64,000 nucleotides of DNA from Gnetum montanum (taxonomy: Eukaryota; Streptophyta; Gnetopsida; Gnetales; Gnetaceae): assembly GCA_015680685.1 (NCBI GenBank), contig MNCI01007621.1:849831-913830 (forward strand), given 5' to 3'. A program made the position numbers and the translations under genes. The notes beneath the pieces were generated by a model. The model made no database searches. It had not been told where the DNA came from and saw nothing but the letters and a program-made list of their open reading frames with translations. Shown in pieces: positions 60,227 through 64,000 of the stretch (position 1 is the first letter of the stretch; each line of letters begins with the position of its first letter).

Positions 60227-62841
60227 TCATGTAGTACTCGGAGGCGGTGGCTCCTCCATCGATTACTTCCCATTGTCACCAGGCTTGTGAAATTTGCAGT
60301 GATCAAGCAATTCCTACAACTTCTTTTCTTCCATCGTCAAGTTGTGTACCACCTAGGCTAATGAGTTGATGAGGACTGGGGCTAGTATGTCTCAAGGACA
60401 TGGAAGTTGTGCGAACATTTTGTTGGCCTTCACATACCAAGCCACAAACTGTCGTCATTCTTCCTCAAAGGCCCTAGCTTTTTCTCTTAATTCTTGATAA
60501 TCTGTTAATCTCCTAGCTAGGTATGAGTTGACATCCCTATGTACATGGTAGCTAGCTTTAACCACCTTCAATTTTGAGTTTTCCACATGGAGATTTTCCA
60601 AACCATCTTTTCTATCTGCAAACTCTTTCTCATACAATGCATAGGTGGTTGTTGTCTGCTTCTCTAGCTTGCTTCTAGGCCAAATTTTTTTTACATGGTA
60701 AGGATGAAATATCTAAGGTTAGCCAATGTCATGTACTCTTTCAAATTCTTAATCTACAAGTCTTTATTTTTCACTTTCATCTAAGGTTGCCACCCAAGAT
60801 TTCATGCTAACATGACTCCAATGTTGGCTTTAGCCATCTAGATTTTCTTTTCATTTATTTGCTTATACATTCCTACTTGGTCATAGAAGTGTTTCTTCAA
60901 CTTCTCATGTTTCTTGACCTCATTTTGCCATGTGCTTATTTCAATTGCTAACTTTTGTCAAATGGCATGAACCTCCTCCATTAAGAGGGTTCTATTTTCC
61001 TTGGCCAATTTATTAATGTTCTAGTTGACCCCCACTAGTTGTTCTCTCAACTAGTGGATACTTTCCTCTAAAATATTCTTTTTCTTTTCAATTTTGATCA
61101 ACCTTGTATTTTTTATGGTGAGTTGCTTATTTTCTTCTTGCATGGTGGTCAGTGCCTTTTTATGGGTGTAGGTCTATGCTTTGGCTATAGAGGTAATCTA
61201 GACCACCTTTTCCTTCTCTTACTTTGTAGCTTTGTTCTCCTCAATTAGTTTGGCTAGCAGCTCCATCCTAAATTGTTATAGCTAGTCAAGTGTAATAATC
61301 TAGGTAGTGTCTCATTGTTCAGCTCTCAAGGCAGATAGCTCTTGTTGCAACTTGTGCACTTTCACTTCTACATGCTCTGCCCAAGTTTCTGCCATAACCA
61401 ATTTCTCCTTGGTGGCTATGAGGTTTGACTATGCTATAGTGACATCACTGGGGATGTCAAATAAGATAGTCATCACTTACTCTATTTGTAGTAGTTGATC
61501 TAACACATCCTCATGTGTTGTAGGAGTCATCAAAGTCCCAACAAGCATTTGAGCATCTCTAGTCCTTGTTAGATCTATTGCGGGCACGACAGGCACATTG
61601 AATGATTCCTTGATATGATCTGTTATTACTTTTGTTGTGCTTTCCACATCCTAATGCTACATTACGACAACTATGGCATCTTTTCCCATCTCAAGCATCT
61701 GTTGGAAGGATGCATCATTTCCAAAGATTTTCCTAAACCACTGGGATTCCTTTCTTAACTACAACAAAATATGCCCACTTATCAAGTTGGTTGAAATGGT
61801 GGGCTATACAGCATCATTGATTACTCTAAAAAGATTGAACTCATCTTTGCTTATCCAACTAATGGCTTGAGCAATTTTTTGTAGATGGCTTATTGAGGGT
61901 TTGTAACCTTGTAGCGATGGTGGTGGCAAAGCTTGTGTTTCAAGGTGTTTTTTGGGCTCATGTTGTATCTCTATTTCTACTTCTTCTTCCTTCTCTAGTT
62001 CTTGTTCTTCACCAAGGTCTTTCCTTGCATAGCTTTCTAATTAGGTAAGGGACTAGGAGTGTTGGCTTCCCTACCTTTTTCTCTTTGAATTACCTTTGAA
62101 TTTCTATAAAATAGAATTGAGGAAGGTTGGCCATGTATTTGCCCATTAGGATAGGACTTCCCCTAGTCACGTATGTTGAGATCATGTTAAGTCCTTTGGT
62201 CAGGAAGAGATGATATGTGCCAATCTTCAAGTATGTTCATTCCTCCAAAGTTAATTGATAATACATTTTATCCTCCTTGTCATATGCCCATTTTAGCAAT
62301 AGGTTCCTAGTGTCAGGGTCAAACTCGGTGGATAGATGGGCTACCATAGCCCCCTTGTTTGGCAAATTAAGAGCTACCATAATTGCCTTAACTAATAATG
62401 ATACATTGACTCCACAAATGTTGATAGTGGTGCCTTTGTCTTTGTTGTGCTAGAATTGGTGGATCTTGCCAAGGTACTAGTTGCAACTATATGAGAGAAT
62501 AGGCCTTAGAGGTGATGCCTACAACTATGTCTAAACTACTTCTAGGGAAAATTTCATGAACAAACCAAAGTTCATCTCCATGATGACTATGATCAATGTG
62601 GACTTTTCTTGGATGACTATAAGGCATTTATGGGGTAACATGAGACATTGTCCCTACACAGGAGCTAGTGGTTTTGTCCTTGGACTGACTATCTAGTAAC
62701 AAGTGCCTCTTGATGGATGCTAAAAGATTATGCTCCCTATTCTTCATGCTTTTCCAGCTCACCCTACTATCCCCTACCACCTCTTGGGAGTTTGGGTGCT
62801 CTCTGTGAAGGTTCTCCCTGTGCTCCTCTTTTTGTGATCAT
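60227..62841 (-). pseudogene. Element H env-position frame: plant-transposon-protein-like domain plus coiled coil (broken)
   Basis: The minus-strand ATG at 62841-62839 follows TTAATTGTAG, an acceptor match. The C-terminal part ends in MEEPPPPSTT with a stop at 60227-60229; about 870 codons. The N-terminus reads MITKRGAQGEPSQ, close to E. INICGVNVSLLVKAIMVALN and LNLPNKG, then MISTYVTRG and PYLIRKLCKE, match D in order and recall PF20167 (from memory). A Lys/Glu/Gln-rich coiled-coil-like middle follows, e.g. RKDGLENLHVENSKLKVVK at about 60610-60560. ARRLTDYQELREKARAFEEE and FVAWYVKANKMFAQLPCP form the conserved end, shared with E and D. Many TAG stops and frameshifts; dead copy. Confidence 0.65.
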
Positions 62842-64000
62842 CTACAATTAAGAAAAGATTAAGACTTACTAAGGTGCTGATATTTATCATTAACAAATGT
62901 ATCCCATACTCATGACCTTAATTTCATTAAGTTCTATAGTTTATATGATTGCAAAGTTAGAAAAAGTTTTAAGAAAAATATCCAAAAGGTGTTTATCTTC
63001 TTTTATGACCCTTCGCAATTGGTTTCTTTTTCCTTATATGTGGCTTATTATAAGAATTATGGCCCCTTGGGTGAAAAGATTAAGGTTTCTAGCATTATCA
63101 TGATTGATTTTTCAATATAACACTTATGGTTTTCAACGTGCTTACCCTTATAATATCCCTTGGGTGACAATAAATTTTAAAAATGTTGTGCAAGTTTCTT
63201 ACACAAGCATCCCCCACACCCCATGACTAACTTGAACACTTTGAGTTCAAACAAGTTCAAATAGTATGGGAAATGGATAAGTAGAGAGCTATATATCACA
63301 AGTTGTAGTTGATTGCATACATATTGGAGTCAAAAAAGAAATTTTGAACAACTCCCCTTGCCACAAATGATGAAAATGAAGTTTGCGCACTGTGTGGATC
63401 ATATATATAGGTTTTGTACGACCCGATATGGGCTATCCAACATCACGTCCCACAGAATATTAGATATGCAATATCAAGGTTCATGGATGAGCATCTCATG
63501 GGGGTACTGAGCATAAGAAACAAAGTTCTATGATTGATGGGAAGGTTTGAGATTAGATCCACAGTTCTAGGGTAAGTGAAAAATCAATTGGAGGCACTAA
63601 AAGTGTGAGAAGGTGGAGTTGTCAATGTGAAGAAGCAAGAAAAAGGGTGTTTAAATCAAGGTTGTGGATAGATCAATTTACATGATAAGGGAAAGCATGA
63701 AATTTAATAATGAAGTACTTGACAGATTAAAAATGATGTGGTTGTGTTAAACAAGTACAAGTTACAATAGTAACACAAGTGGATCCTTCCCAAAGCAGGC
63801 TCTAGCCCATAATGTCCTTGTAAATGTCTATAGGCACTAATGGGGTTGAATGCAACACATACTTATGCAACAAAACACACATGTTAAAACCAACAATTTG
63901 AGATAATAACTTTGTGTTACACAAAACCACAAGTTAGGATCAAATAGACAGTGAGATGAGATGGACTATAGAAAGGATTGCAGAAATTGAGACATTAGGT
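62842..64000 (-). other. Element H 3' region upstream of the frame (noncoding)
   Basis: It contains the conserved block at 63780-63822, in the same order relative to the frame as in E. Near 63370-63490 TATATATAGG and GATATGCAATATC occur, an LTR-like look without a provable LTR. No gag or pol is reached before the window ends. Confidence 0.5.
63780..63822 (-). other. Conserved noncoding block (H copy)
   Basis: On the minus strand, GGGCTAGAGCCTGCTTTGGG followed by AAGGATCCACTTG, matching A 4866-4922, C 17910-17970, E 45210-45290 and G 32630-32700. Confidence 0.62.

Noticed and set aside
63370-63500. Second LTR of element H
   Set aside because: TATA-like and GATATGCAATATC motifs occur, but no TGATG/CATCA ends and no alignment with 59173-60040 could be made.

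Overview
The window is plant nuclear DNA dominated by nested, decayed LTR retrotransposons. There is no prokaryotic gene structure and no CRISPR array, rRNA or functional tRNA gene. Most elements belong to one Athila-like Ty3/gypsy group. Evidence for this: 0.65-0.95 kb LTRs running TGATG...CATCA, a primer-binding site complementary to the 3' end of tRNA-Asp, a polypurine tract ending CATGGGGGTA, an Athila/Tat-type capsid with a CX2CX3HX4C knuckle, and a retropepsin. The species cannot be named from this sequence; a seed plant with a large, repeat-rich genome fits.

Layout, left to right. (A) An element entering from the left edge to 6600 has gag and protease but no pol. (B) 6985-12733 is a 5'-truncated, heavily mutated relative that still shows gag, protease, reverse transcriptase, RNase H and integrase. 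(C) 12734-19461 is a gag-pro element with a one-mismatch target-site duplication (TSD). (D) 20079-23870 is the 3' part of an element carrying a large open frame in the env-like position, followed by a 134-bp tandem array (23875-25115). (G) 27063-34210 is a gag-pro element with perfect TSD ATTAG and the best-preserved gag-pro frame. A degenerate tandem array of about 96 bp follows (34830-37360), then a gene-like region split by (E) 40855-47105, a gag-only element with perfect TSD GTGAG that appears to have landed on a 5' splice site. (J) 51406-57559 belongs to a different LTR family (initiator-Met primer site) and has an 877-bp Athila-like solo LTR nested in its 3' LTR. (H) On the minus strand, 59173 to the right edge is an element with the same env-position frame as D.

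How the parts relate. A, C and G share B's layout, but sequence after protease joins directly to the region that follows integrase in B. They therefore look like non-autonomous derivatives that kept gag-pro and relied on pol supplied in trans. D, H and, in deleted form, E carry a second frame downstream that begins directly at a splice-acceptor-like site. Its first part resembles the 'putative plant transposon protein' domain, followed by a charged coiled-coil-like region and a conserved C-terminal block. The LTRs share R/U5-like sequence but have different U3 segments rich in short palindromes (GATATC, ATCGAT). A short noncoding block in the 3' region is conserved across A, B, C, E, G and H.

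All frames carry stop codons or frameshifts, so nothing here is likely to make a functional protein. The most interesting signals are the env-position frame, the palindromic U3 promoters, the conserved noncoding block, the donor/acceptor pair that could generate a spliced subgenomic RNA, and nonsense codons shared between copies.
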